From: Pseudomonas saudimassiliensis
Lineage (GTDB): Bacteria > Pseudomonadota > Gammaproteobacteria > Pseudomonadales > Pseudomonadaceae
Length of the DNA: 64,000 nt
Assembly (NCBI RefSeq): GCF_000939975.1
Contig: NZ_LK391969.1
Span: 1,929,953-1,993,952, forward strand
Direction of reading: 5' to 3'
Shown: in pieces, positions 50,699 to 58,113 of the stretch
Position numbering within the stretch: the stretch's first letter is position 1
Layout: the number at the start of each line of letters is the position of its first letter
Notes under the pieces: generated by a model
The model's input: only the letters and a program-made list of their open reading frames with translations
Told to the model about the DNA's origin: nothing
Databases searched by the model: none
Made by a program: the position numbers and the translations under genes

Positions 50699-50782
50699 AC
50701 ATAACCAGTGCAGGCACAGCGACGCCCACTACATTGCGCCTTCGGCTCCATTCCATGGGCGCGCATGCTGCAAGCGTTAGGT
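50699..50782 (+). repeat. attC site 3
   Basis: An 84-bp site with R'' ACATAAC (50699-50705), exactly complementary to the cassette start GTTATGT, and R' GTTAGGT (50776-50782). The interior carries GCGCCTTCGGCTC. Confidence 0.86.
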
Positions 50783-50787
50783 GCCTG

Positions 50788-51816
50788 ATGAAATTAGTAT
50801 CAGACTTCCTCAATGAAATGAAGCGCAATGAGTCGCGCGGACGATGCCTTCATTTCGAACGCGGAGAGCGCTGTAACGAAATAATCAGTGCCCACTCAAT
50901 TCAAAAAAGCAATCAATTGGGCGAGATAACAGAAGCCGGCCATGTATACCGCATAACTGCTAATATGTCGGGCCTGCGAGATAACAATTGCCAACTTTTT
51001 CCAAAAAAGATTGGATGGAAAAAAGCATCTACATTTTCCGGCTTCTGTAAGCATCACGACAACAAGCTTTTCAATCCCATTGATAACTATCCTTTGGAAC
51101 CCAATCCAGAACAAGTAGCGCTTTATGCTTATCGAAGTATGTGTCGAGAATACTTTATAAAAGAAAACGCCGCGACCACATTAAAGAATTTTATAAATAA
51201 ATCATCTCTGTATGCGGAACAAAAAAAATTTCTTGAATCCTCTTTTATAGGGCACTCACTTGGCTTCCAACGCCTTCAGTATCACAAAAGATACTTCGAT
51301 GCAGCGTTGCTTTCCAAGAACTATAGTGAATTCGAGTTTCTAACGCTAACGTCTAATTCACCTTGGCATCTACAACTGTCTGGAGTGCTATATCCAGACT
51401 TCGATTTTCTCGGGGGAAGCCTACAAGATCTTGGCGATTTTAAATTGCCATTAGATTTTATCACATTTTTTACTGCTCCCTTAGCTCAAGGGTGGTCATT
51501 TACTTTGTGCTGGCACGCAAGCAGTAATAGTTCATGTGTAGCACTCGCAAGGTCTTTGGGGAGTGCAGTAAATCTCGGAAAAAGCCCACAAGATGCACTG
51601 CTCAGGTTTTCATTCTCCTGTTGTGAAAACCACGCTTTTCGTATTTCTTGGTGGGATAGTTTGCCGGCTTTGGCGAAAGATGCCATCTTGAGCCGAGTGG
51701 CCTTGATGGCAGATCCAGAGGCTCCGGTACCATCAGATTACTTAGCTAACGGCTTAGAGGGCATAGCGGACTGGGAAATTGAAAACATATTCACTACGCT
51801 GACTACTAGTCCATAA
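50788..51816 (+). CDS. Integron cassette 4: HNH-like zinc-binding protein
   Basis: A 342-residue protein starting 6 bp after attC3. The N-terminal 100 residues show an HNH/treble-clef-like pattern: C20 and C29, then H36 in ISAHSIQKS, H52 in GHVYRI, and a GFCKHHDNKLF block (C87, H89-H90-D91). The pattern C-x8-C...H...CxHHD suggests a zinc-stabilised His-Me-type nuclease. The C-terminal 240 residues are of unknown fold, with a cysteine pair (SCCENH). The upstream open frame (from 50734) runs through attC3 and is not used. Nuclease activity is inference; the motif order differs from textbook HNH enzymes. Confidence 0.8.
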   Translation: MKLVSDFLNEMKRNESRGRCLHFERGERCNEIISAHSIQKSNQLGEITEAGHVYRITANMSGLRDNNCQLFPKKIGWKKASTFSGFCKHHDNKLFNPIDNYPLEPNPEQVALYAYRSMCREYFIKENAATTLKNFINKSSLYAEQKKFLESSFIGHSLGFQRLQYHKRYFDAALLSKNYSEFEFLTLTSNSPWHLQLSGVLYPDFDFLGGSLQDLGDFKLPLDFITFFTAPLAQGWSFTLCWHASSNSSCVALARSLGSAVNLGKSPQDALLRFSFSCCENHAFRISWWDSLPALAKDAILSRVALMADPEAPVPSDYLANGLEGIADWEIENIFTTLTTSP

Positions 51817-51821
51817 ACCGC

Positions 51822-51897
51822 ATCTAACAAGTGGTTCAAACCGCTCGCTTCGCTCACTGGGACGGGCTAAAGCCCGCCCCTTAACCAAACGTTAGCT
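51822..51897 (+). repeat. attC site 4
   Basis: A 76-bp site with R'' ATCTAAC (51822-51828) and R' GTTAGCT (51891-51897). The R'' box differs by one base from the complement of this cassette's opening GTTAGGT. The centre carries CTCGCTTCGCTCAC and GGGC-TAAA-GCCC. Confidence 0.87.
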
Positions 51898-51910
51898 CTC
51901 AGGAGAGGCA

Positions 51911-52870
51911 ATGAGCATTATCCAAAATGCGATCGACTCAATTCAAATTGGTGTTGAAGATTTTCAAAGTGATGACGATAGGCGCAGTGTTTCTGCTGTA
52001 AGAAACATTGCGGCTGGCATTTTATTGCTCTACAAAGAAAAACTCTGTCAGCTATCTCCGAGCGACAACAAAGAACTGCTAATTAAGCAAAACATTAGGC
52101 CTGTGCAAAATGGAAAAGGCGAAATAGTTTTTGAAGGCAAAGGCCGCAAGACGGTTGATGTTCAGTCCATAAAAGAAAGATTCAGCAGCTTAAACGTTGC
52201 AGTTGACTGGAATAGATTCGATGAAATTAACAAGCTAAGAAACGATTTAGAGCACTACTATACATCTGAATCTCCTGATGCTGTTCGTGAAATCGTAGCT
52301 AAGTCGTTTCTATTGATTCGGGATTTTTTATCAGAGCACTTAGATCAAGATCCTCAAGAAAGTCTCGGTAACGATTGCTGGGCAACGTTGCTTGAAGTGA
52401 GTGATGTTTACTCGGCAGAAGAGAAAGCTTGTAAGGCAACTATTGATGCAATCGACTGGAAATATCATTCAGTTGAGGTTGCGCTAAAGAATCTTCGTTG
52501 CAGTCAATGCCATTCTTCACTGATACAAGCACCGTATTCTGATGATGTCTACCCAACTATCAATTTACATTGCAAATCATGTGGGCATGATTTCTGTTTT
52601 GATGATGTGCTTGAACAATGTATCGATGATTCTTTGGCTGGAGAAGCAATTAGAAATACAATGGATGGTGGCGACTCTCCTTATGATGAATGTCATGAAT
52701 GTGGGAAAAGTACTTTCATTCATGAAGAAGGTTGTTGTGTAGCATGCGATTATGAAATGGAATACACCAATTGTGAAATGTGCGAAGAGCCATTGGGGCT
52801 AGAAGATCAATACAATGAAGGAAAATGCAGTTACTGTCAGTATAGATGGGAAAAAATCATGGCAGAATGA
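51911..52870 (+). CDS. Integron cassette 5: HEPN-like protein with zinc ribbons
   Basis: A 319-residue protein behind a strong AGGAGAGG. Residues about 1-145 are helical, with R110-NDLE-H115-YY, the R-x4-H signature of HEPN ribonuclease domains, inside EINKLRNDLEHYY. From residue 197 there are CxxC-type pairs (C197/C200, C221/C224, C261/C264, C276/C279, C288/C291, C306/C309) forming about three zinc ribbons. The combination suggests an RNA-binding or RNA-cleaving effector. HEPN domains are frequent in toxin-antitoxin and abortive-infection systems. No antitoxin is evident in the cassette, so the ribbon region may restrain activity. Strongly AT-rich. Confidence 0.83.
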   Translation: MSIIQNAIDSIQIGVEDFQSDDDRRSVSAVRNIAAGILLLYKEKLCQLSPSDNKELLIKQNIRPVQNGKGEIVFEGKGRKTVDVQSIKERFSSLNVAVDWNRFDEINKLRNDLEHYYTSESPDAVREIVAKSFLLIRDFLSEHLDQDPQESLGNDCWATLLEVSDVYSAEEKACKATIDAIDWKYHSVEVALKNLRCSQCHSSLIQAPYSDDVYPTINLHCKSCGHDFCFDDVLEQCIDDSLAGEAIRNTMDGGDSPYDECHECGKSTFIHEEGCCVACDYEMEYTNCEMCEEPLGLEDQYNEGKCSYCQYRWEKIMAE

Positions 52871-52941
52871 GCTAACAAAGCGCTGTTGTCGGACTGGTTC
52901 TCCGCTGCGCTCCAAACCAGCCGCAAAGCGCGACGTTAAGT
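52870..52941 (+). repeat. attC site 5
   Basis: A 72-bp site with R'' AGCTAAC (52870-52876), exactly complementary to the cassette start GTTAGCT, and R' GTTAAGT (52935-52941). The centre carries CCGCTGCGCTCC. The R'' box overlaps the last base of the preceding stop codon. Confidence 0.87.
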
Positions 52942-52947
52942 TTTAAA

Positions 52948-53178
52948 ATGCTAAATCGCCATCCAGATCAAGCCGGTGCTCGGAAAGGCTTTGCTCTGAT
53001 TGGCGCTCTTTTTCTCTGTTTCGGCGCTGTTATGCTTTTGTTCGATTCGGCTATTGGCGCGGCTATTGGATTTACCATTGGCAGCGTTTTGGCGATCCCG
53101 AGCTTTGTTTTTAGTCATTCAGCATTTGCCAGGTTTGAGCGAAAGCTATCCTGGTTGGCGGTGTTTGGTAGTTTTTAA
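52948..53178 (+). CDS. Integron cassette 6: small membrane protein
   Basis: A 76-residue protein with two predicted membrane helices (FALIGALFLCFGAVMLLF and AIGFTIGSVLAIPSFVF), starting 6 bp after attC5. Small two-helix proteins of unknown role are common in cassette arrays. Homology is not recognised. No attC follows, so the 3' part of this cassette has probably been lost. Its reading frame appears complete, although the C-terminus could be altered by the deletion. Confidence 0.68.
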   Translation: MLNRHPDQAGARKGFALIGALFLCFGAVMLLFDSAIGAAIGFTIGSVLAIPSFVFSHSAFARFERKLSWLAVFGSF

Positions 53179-53296
53179 TGAAGCCTGACAGGCTTCAAGT
53201 ACGTTCTCTTTACTCGCCGAGACGCCCTCCAACTGATGTGATTGGGCCATCTGAGCCGGGCGCTACTTACGCTCAAACCCACCCAAGGAACAAAAA

Positions 53297-53920
53297 GTGT
53301 ATACCCCAAACCATTTCAAGGAAGACGATCACCACAAGCTCCAGCAATACATTCGGGACTACAGTCTGGGGTTGCTGGTCGTTGCTGATGATGAGGGTAT
53401 CGAAGCCAACCATTTACCCTTCCATCTGAACCCTGAGGAAGGCTCTCTCGGGTATCTGCAATGCCATCTGGCTCGAAGTAACCCGGTGTGGCAACGTCTG
53501 CGGGACGGGGCTCGGGCGCTTGCTGTGTTTCAGGGGCCGAATGCCTACGTTTCGCCTTCCTGGTACCCCACCAAGGCAGAGACGGGCCGGGTGGTGCCGA
53601 CGTGGAATTATCTGGCTGTCCATGCGCAGGGCACTGTTCGGGTTATCGAAGACCCGTGCTGGCTGAAGCGCCACCTCCACCAGTTAACGGACCAGCACGA
53701 GGCCGGGATGACTGTCCCCTGGTCCGTGGACGATGCGCCGGCTGATTTCACTGAGCGTTTATTGCACGCTATCGTTGGTGTTGAAATACGAATCGAAACT
53801 CTGACAGGTAAATTGAAGGCGAGCCAGAACCAGCCGGAGCGAAACCGGATGGGCGTCAAGGCGGGGCTGGAAGCAGGAGAGGGCCCTGACGCCAAGGCCA
53901 TGGCTCAGTTCATTAGCTAA
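53297..53920 (+). CDS. PaiB-family FMN-binding protein
   Basis: A 207-residue PaiB/FMN-binding split-barrel protein (MYTPNHFKEDDHHKLQQYI; HLARSNPVWQRL; YVSPSWYPTKAETGRVVPTWNY). B. subtilis PaiB is a negative regulator of sporulation and degradative-enzyme genes. In proteobacteria these are generic FMN-binding proteins of unknown role. The start is GTG at 53297 with AAGGA upstream. It is the first core-like (GC-rich) gene after the cassette array. Confidence 0.88.
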   Translation: MYTPNHFKEDDHHKLQQYIRDYSLGLLVVADDEGIEANHLPFHLNPEEGSLGYLQCHLARSNPVWQRLRDGARALAVFQGPNAYVSPSWYPTKAETGRVVPTWNYLAVHAQGTVRVIEDPCWLKRHLHQLTDQHEAGMTVPWSVDDAPADFTERLLHAIVGVEIRIETLTGKLKASQNQPERNRMGVKAGLEAGEGPDAKAMAQFIS

Positions 53921-53937
53921 AACAGGCCGGAGCAGCA

Positions 53938-54843
53938 TCACCAGGGGTTGGGTTCCAGGCTGTTATGCACCGCAGTCGCTGCGATCGCGGCCTGGCCGGT
54001 AGCGACGCAGATCTGCCGCAAGCCGTCCACTACGTCACCCGCCGCATAAAGCCCTTTCACCGATGTCTGCTGATGGCTGTCGACCACCAGCGACCCCGCT
54101 TCGTTACAGACCGCCCCCAGGGTGCAGGCCAATGAGGCCCGGCAGGTACTGCCCATGACGGGGTAAACGAGATCGAAGACCCTGCGTCCCGATCCAACCA
54201 CAACCTCCACCTTGTCTTCTGCGGTCACCCGCATCGCTCTAATGTCTGCAGTCACCACTTCGATACCGAGCTGCTCGGCCCGGGCCGCCGATTCCGGTCG
54301 CACTCCCTCGCTTCCCTGGGTCAGTACCGTCACCTGGGAGGTGAAGGTACGCAAAAAAGCCGCATGCCCGATGGCATTGTTCGCCTCGCCATACACGGCG
54401 ATGTTGTCCCCGTCGACCTCGTAACCATCGCAAATTGCACAGAGCCTGACGATACCCGCCGTAATAGCCTCACCCACATCGGGCATATCCGGCAGAGCAT
54501 CATCAATGCCTGTGGCGAGGATCACCCGGCGCGCCAGCAGCTGTCGGTCGCCAACGGTGGCCAGAAAGTCGTCGCCATGGCTGTCCAGACCATCTACACG
54601 GCCCTGCTCCAGGACCGCACCGTAGCCCACGGCCTGCTCGCGCAGACGGGCCAGCAGATCGGGACCGGAGATACCCGGCGGAAAGCCGGGGTAGTTATGA
54701 CTCTTCGGAATGTACGAAGCACGGCTGGCGCCGGCATCCAGCACCAGGCAGCGCCGGCGAAATCGCGCGAGGTAGATGGCGGCAGTGAGGCCTGCAGGTC
54801 CCCCGCCGATGATCAGGCAATCGAGGGTCGGCAAATCTGGCAT
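53938..54843 (-). CDS. Thioredoxin-reductase-like FAD/NAD(P) oxidoreductase
   Basis: A 301-residue two-dinucleotide-binding flavoprotein. N-terminal GGGPAGLTAA (residues 13-22), HNYPGFPPGISG, a redox-active CAIC pair (C135, C138) and the C-terminal GLYAAGDVVDGLRQICVATGQAAIAA are visible. It has the fold of thioredoxin reductase, but the second GxGxxA site is atypical (VYGEANNAIGHA). The substrate may therefore be another disulfide or a ferredoxin-like partner. The ATG at 54843 follows GGGAG. It converges on the PaiB gene. Confidence 0.86.
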   Translation of the reverse strand: MPDLPTLDCLIIGGGPAGLTAAIYLARFRRRCLVLDAGASRASYIPKSHNYPGFPPGISGPDLLARLREQAVGYGAVLEQGRVDGLDSHGDDFLATVGDRQLLARRVILATGIDDALPDMPDVGEAITAGIVRLCAICDGYEVDGDNIAVYGEANNAIGHAAFLRTFTSQVTVLTQGSEGVRPESAARAEQLGIEVVTADIRAMRVTAEDKVEVVVGSGRRVFDLVYPVMGSTCRASLACTLGAVCNEAGSLVVDSHQQTSVKGLYAAGDVVDGLRQICVATGQAAIAATAVHNSLEPNPW

Positions 54844-55027
54844 GGGCGGCTCCCTGGTCAACGTTCTCAGTAGAAAATACATGCCGACAGAAGTTCGGGC
54901 GGATTGCGCCCTACATTTGCTTCGTTGAAGGAGCGCTGCTAAACAAGGTAGGGAGGCACTGGCATTTCAGTTGTTCAAAGGCGCTCGAATGCCAGCCGAC
55001 ATCCTGAGTACAACGAAGGGGAAGACC

Positions 55028-55159
55028 ATGGGAATCAAAACAGGTCCGAAAAGAATTGCTGAATCGACGGGCAAGCCCGATAAACGCCAGCGTGATAATA
55101 AAGGCACCCCGGGTAATGAGTCGTCACTCAAGCCGCATAAACATAAAAAGGGCGATTAA
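55028..55159 (+). CDS. Small basic hydrophilic protein
   Basis: A 43-residue protein, MGIKTGPKRIAESTGKPDKR onwards, ending HKHKKGD. It is rich in Lys, Gly and Pro and has no hydrophobic core, so it is probably disordered. AAGGGGAAG lies 3-11 nt before the ATG, a good ribosome-binding site. It may be a small stress or nucleic-acid-binding protein; I recognise no family. An in-frame extension to 54971 is less likely. Confidence 0.5.
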   Translation: MGIKTGPKRIAESTGKPDKRQRDNKGTPGNESSLKPHKHKKGD

Positions 55160-55242
55160 CCTGGGAACCGATCTCACCTGAGAGGCCACGAGGGGAAGCA
55201 GGCTGACAGCTGCGCCTGTTCTACCCCTCTGGTCGGTTGCTG

Positions 55243-56484
55243 TTAACGCTCGCCGAAAAGGATACGGCTGACCGTCCCGTGCACCACCCGCGAATGGCGG
55301 TAGTCGGTGTTCTGCATCATCCCCAGCACGATCCGGTTGTTGCTCGGGTCGACCCACATCCAGGGGCCCTGAATGCCCCACCACCAGTAGGTGCCGACCG
55401 GCAGATGTCCGGCTTTGGCGCTGTCTTCAACAACAGCCACGTTCAGTCCGAAGCGGTTGCCCGGTGCCCAGTTGGGGCCGTCGACTTCTGGCGGTAGCTG
55501 GTCGCGGGCCATTTCTTTTATCGATTCGGCGGAGAGGAGTCGCACGCCGTCCAGCTCGCCGCCATTGAGCAGCATGCGGGCGAAGCGCAGGTAGTCGTCC
55601 ATGCTGGAGATCAGGCCGCTGCCGCCCTGGATCAGCTTGGGTTTGGTCAGGTGCTGGGTGTTGTCCTGCGGCTCCAACCCGTTATCGCCGGGCTTGTAGG
55701 AGACTGCCAGCCGCGGCGCCTGCTCGCTGCTGACGTGGTAGCCGGTGTCCTTCATGCCGAGCGGTTTGAAGATGTTCTCGGCGAGAAACTGGTCATAGGG
55801 CTGGCCGCTGACGACTTCGACCACCCGCGCCTGGATATCTACCGACAGGCTGTAGTTCCAGACGGTGCCGGGCTGGTTGAGCAGGGGCAGTTTGGCCAGT
55901 TTGCCGACCATGTCTGCCAGCGTCTGTTCCCGGTTGAACAGGTCGGCTTTCAGGTACAGGGTGTCGACCTGGGATTGACTGAATACGCCGTAGCTGAAGC
56001 CGGCGGTCTGGTTCATCAGCTCGCGCAGGGTGGGTTGGTGAGTGGGCGCGGCGGTTTGTGGAATGCCGTCCGGGCCGTCGGTTACGGCGACCTTGAGCTC
56101 GGCAAACTCCGGCAGGTATTTGGCCAGCGGGTCGTCCAATGACAGCTTGCCCTGTTCCTGCAGCATCAGCATGGCGACGCTGGTGACCGGCTTGGTCAGG
56201 GAGAAGATCTTGTACAGGGTGTCGTCGGCCAGCGGTACGTCACCGGCGATATTCTGATACCCGTGCTCGCTGCGGTGCAGCAACTTGCCGTCCTGCTCCA
56301 CCAGTACGGCGATACCGGCGAGGCGCCCTTGGTCGACTTCGGCCTGCAGGGCCTGTTCGAGCATCTGGAAGCGCTCGGCGGGGATGGTTGATGGGGCGAC
56401 TTCCGCCTGCAGGGCGGTAGTGAGCAGCAGGGAGGCGAGCGCCAGCCAGAGAGAGTACAAAGATCGAGAAGCGAGCTTGTGCAT
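55243..56484 (-). CDS. Secreted serine beta-lactamase-like hydrolase
   Basis: A 413-residue protein with a signal peptide (residues about 1-27, ending in LQA) and a class C beta-lactamase/esterase fold. The nucleophile motif is SLTK (IFSLTKPVTSVAML). A Tyr motif (NYSLSVDIQARVVE) and GGSGLISSMDDYLRFARMLLNGG follow. Such proteins are usually esterases or D-aminopeptidases rather than true beta-lactamases. The start is the ATG at 56484, before MHKLASRSLYS. Confidence 0.88.
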   Translation of the reverse strand: MHKLASRSLYSLWLALASLLLTTALQAEVAPSTIPAERFQMLEQALQAEVDQGRLAGIAVLVEQDGKLLHRSEHGYQNIAGDVPLADDTLYKIFSLTKPVTSVAMLMLQEQGKLSLDDPLAKYLPEFAELKVAVTDGPDGIPQTAAPTHQPTLRELMNQTAGFSYGVFSQSQVDTLYLKADLFNREQTLADMVGKLAKLPLLNQPGTVWNYSLSVDIQARVVEVVSGQPYDQFLAENIFKPLGMKDTGYHVSSEQAPRLAVSYKPGDNGLEPQDNTQHLTKPKLIQGGSGLISSMDDYLRFARMLLNGGELDGVRLLSAESIKEMARDQLPPEVDGPNWAPGNRFGLNVAVVEDSAKAGHLPVGTYWWWGIQGPWMWVDPSNNRIVLGMMQNTDYRHSRVVHGTVSRILFGER

Positions 56485-56617
56485 GGCAGTATTTTTTGTT
56501 GTTGATAGAGCGATGCACAATATCACTTTGCCTCATTGCGGCAAAGATGGACGCTATCGAGAGTGGCATGGCTAAGGCGCCGGTGGCATGCTGGGTCAAG
56601 ATAATTGGGGGGACTTC

Positions 56618-57055
56618 ATGTACACAGGCCATTGCCAATGCGGCGGCGTTCGCTTCCAGATCGAGGGTGAGCTGGAGCCTATTCAGATCTGCCATTGCTC
56701 CCAGTGCCGCCGGGCCCAGGGCACGCCCTTTGCGTCGAACATCCCGGTGAGCGAGAGCGCCTTCACCTTGCTCGGCGGTGTCGAGCTGCTGAAGTCCTTC
56801 GAATCATCCCCGGGCAAGCACCGGGTATTCTGCTGTCATTGCGGTTCGCCGCTGTACAGCACCAAGGACACGCTGCCTGGTGTGCTGCGTATTCGTGCCG
56901 GGTTGCTCAACGAGCCGCTGGCTACCAGGCCGGGGGCACATATCTATGTGGGCTCGAAGGCGAACTGGTGGTCGATCAATGATGATCTTCCTCAGTTCGA
57001 GACCGGGCTCCAGGCCTCAGCTGCCGGTGAAGCTCAACAGGAGTGCTCCGAATGA
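56618..57055 (+). CDS. GFA-family zinc protein
   Basis: A 145-residue GFA (glutathione-dependent formaldehyde-activating-like) protein. The zinc ligands are C6/C8 in HCQCGGVRF, C25/C27/C30 in CHCSQCRRAQG and the FCCHCGSPLY cluster. Most members do not have the formaldehyde-activating function, so the activity is unknown. The ATG at 56618 follows a G-rich site; the stop overlaps the next gene (ATGA). Confidence 0.88.
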   Translation: MYTGHCQCGGVRFQIEGELEPIQICHCSQCRRAQGTPFASNIPVSESAFTLLGGVELLKSFESSPGKHRVFCCHCGSPLYSTKDTLPGVLRIRAGLLNEPLATRPGAHIYVGSKANWWSINDDLPQFETGLQASAAGEAQQECSE

Positions 57056-57681
57056 AGCTGTTATTGCTGGGCGCGAGCGGCCTGGTCGGCAGCCATGTGC
57101 TGCAACGGGCGCTGGCGGATGAACGGATCAGCGAAGTAGTGGCACCTTCCCGTCGCTCCTTGATGAGTCACCCGAAGCTGACCGCACCTGTGGTGGATTT
57201 CGACCAGTTACCCGCCGACGCGCCCTGGTGGCAAGCCGATGCGGTGATCTGCGCCCTGGGTACCACCATGAAGCAGGCGGGCTCCCGGGAAGCGTTCCGG
57301 CGGGTGGACCATGATTATCCGCTGGCCATCGCCAGGCTCGCTCGCCAGCAGGGTACGCCGACCTATGTGCTCAATTCGGCAACGGGTGCCGATGCGGCTT
57401 CGCGTTTTTTCTACAACAGGGTCAAGGGGGAGCTGGAGCGGGAGCTGGCTGGTTGCGGCTTTGCCTCGCTGACCTTTGTGCGCCCCGGCCTGATCAGTGG
57501 CCCGCGCCAGGAGTTCCGGGCGGGTGAGCGCGCCGCGGAATGTGTTTTGAATACGCTCGGCCCGCTGCTGCCCAGAGGCTGGCGGGTCAATCCCGCTGAC
57601 AATATCGCCCGGGCATTACTGGAAGCGGCCATTGAGGCGCGGGCGGGCGTGCATATTGTCAGGTCGGCGGAGCTGGCCTGA
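57052..57681 (+). CDS. NAD(P)-binding Rossmann-fold protein
   Basis: A 209-residue atypical SDR-type protein (MKLLLLGASGLVGSHVLQRAL; AVICALGTTMKQAGS; LTFVRPGLISGPR). Similar proteins are annotated as NAD-dependent epimerase/dehydratase-like or oxidoreductases. The usual YxxxK pair is replaced by YNRVKGELE. It is translationally coupled to the GFA gene, with AGGAGTG 9 nt upstream of the ATG. Confidence 0.85.
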   Translation: MKLLLLGASGLVGSHVLQRALADERISEVVAPSRRSLMSHPKLTAPVVDFDQLPADAPWWQADAVICALGTTMKQAGSREAFRRVDHDYPLAIARLARQQGTPTYVLNSATGADAASRFFYNRVKGELERELAGCGFASLTFVRPGLISGPRQEFRAGERAAECVLNTLGPLLPRGWRVNPADNIARALLEAAIEARAGVHIVRSAELA

Positions 57682-57693
57682 GGCCGAGAGAGA

Positions 57694-58113
57694 TCAGACC
57701 TTACCCGCGTTGCGTAGGAGCAGCTGCCGACTGTATTCGGTGAAATCATCCAAGTGCTGAGTGATTACAGCCACGACGATGGGCAGTTGTAGCGTCTGAT
57801 AGTTATGCACAGCGATATTGCGGAAACCGACCATGTTCTGCAAAGGTTTGACCAGGGCAGGGTCAAGCCAGCCGCCACTGGCCAACAGGGCAAACACGTC
57901 GCGGGAACTCTGCGGCACCCCAAGACGCTCACGCCGGATCAGATACTGGCCCATATCCAGGGCGGCTTCGCAGGCGCGCTGGATGTTCAGGATGGCTGCA
58001 TCCTGGCGCGTGTGATCGGTGGTAAAGCTATCAGCTCCCTTGTCGTACTCTTCGCGGGCGCGCGCCACGCAGCGTTCAATGGTCGCGGCCTTGTTGATCA
58101 GCACATCATCCAT
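57694..58113 (-). CDS. hepT: HepT-type HEPN ribonuclease toxin
   Basis: A 139-residue DUF86/HepT protein with the R-x4-H-x-Y signature in GFRNIAVHNY, the active site of HEPN toxins. HepT and MntA form a type VII toxin-antitoxin system in which MntA AMPylates the HepT tyrosine. It starts within the end of the mntA frame (8-bp overlap). The open frame extends upstream to 58212 only as a shadow of mntA. Confidence 0.9.
   Translation of the reverse strand: MDDVLINKAATIERCVARAREEYDKGADSFTTDHTRQDAAILNIQRACEAALDMGQYLIRRERLGVPQSSRDVFALLASGGWLDPALVKPLQNMVGFRNIAVHNYQTLQLPIVVAVITQHLDDFTEYSRQLLLRNAGKV

Larger units (their letters stand above)
46995..53178 (+). mobile_element. Integron cassette array without integrase (CALIN)
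   Basis: Six cassettes in the same orientation follow one another from the GTTAGGC box at 46995. Five are closed by attC sites with R'' (RYYYAAC-like) and R' (GTTRRRY-like) core boxes around an imperfect palindrome. For four cassettes the R'' box of the closing attC is the exact reverse complement of the GTT box at the cassette's start (GTTAGGC/GCCTAAC, GTTAGAT/ATCTAAC, GTTATGT/ACATAAC, GTTAGCT/AGCTAAC). For the fourth cassette the pair (GTTAGGT/ATCTAAC) has one mismatch. The sixth lacks a recognisable attC. The block is visibly AT-richer than its surroundings and no intI gene is present within the window. Confidence 0.88.

Noticed and set aside
50734-50787. N-terminal extension of the HNH-like cassette gene
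   Set aside because: The extension would translate most of attC3; the ATG just after the R' box is the normal cassette start position.
53178-53429. Plus-strand frame after the last cassette
   Set aside because: It overlaps the start of the PaiB gene in another frame and shows no family features or ribosome-binding site.
55243-56484. Antibiotic-resistance beta-lactamase
   Set aside because: It has the SxxK fold of the class C/esterase superfamily, but the HTG/KTG-type motif and resistance context are missing; most such proteins are housekeeping esterases or peptidases.
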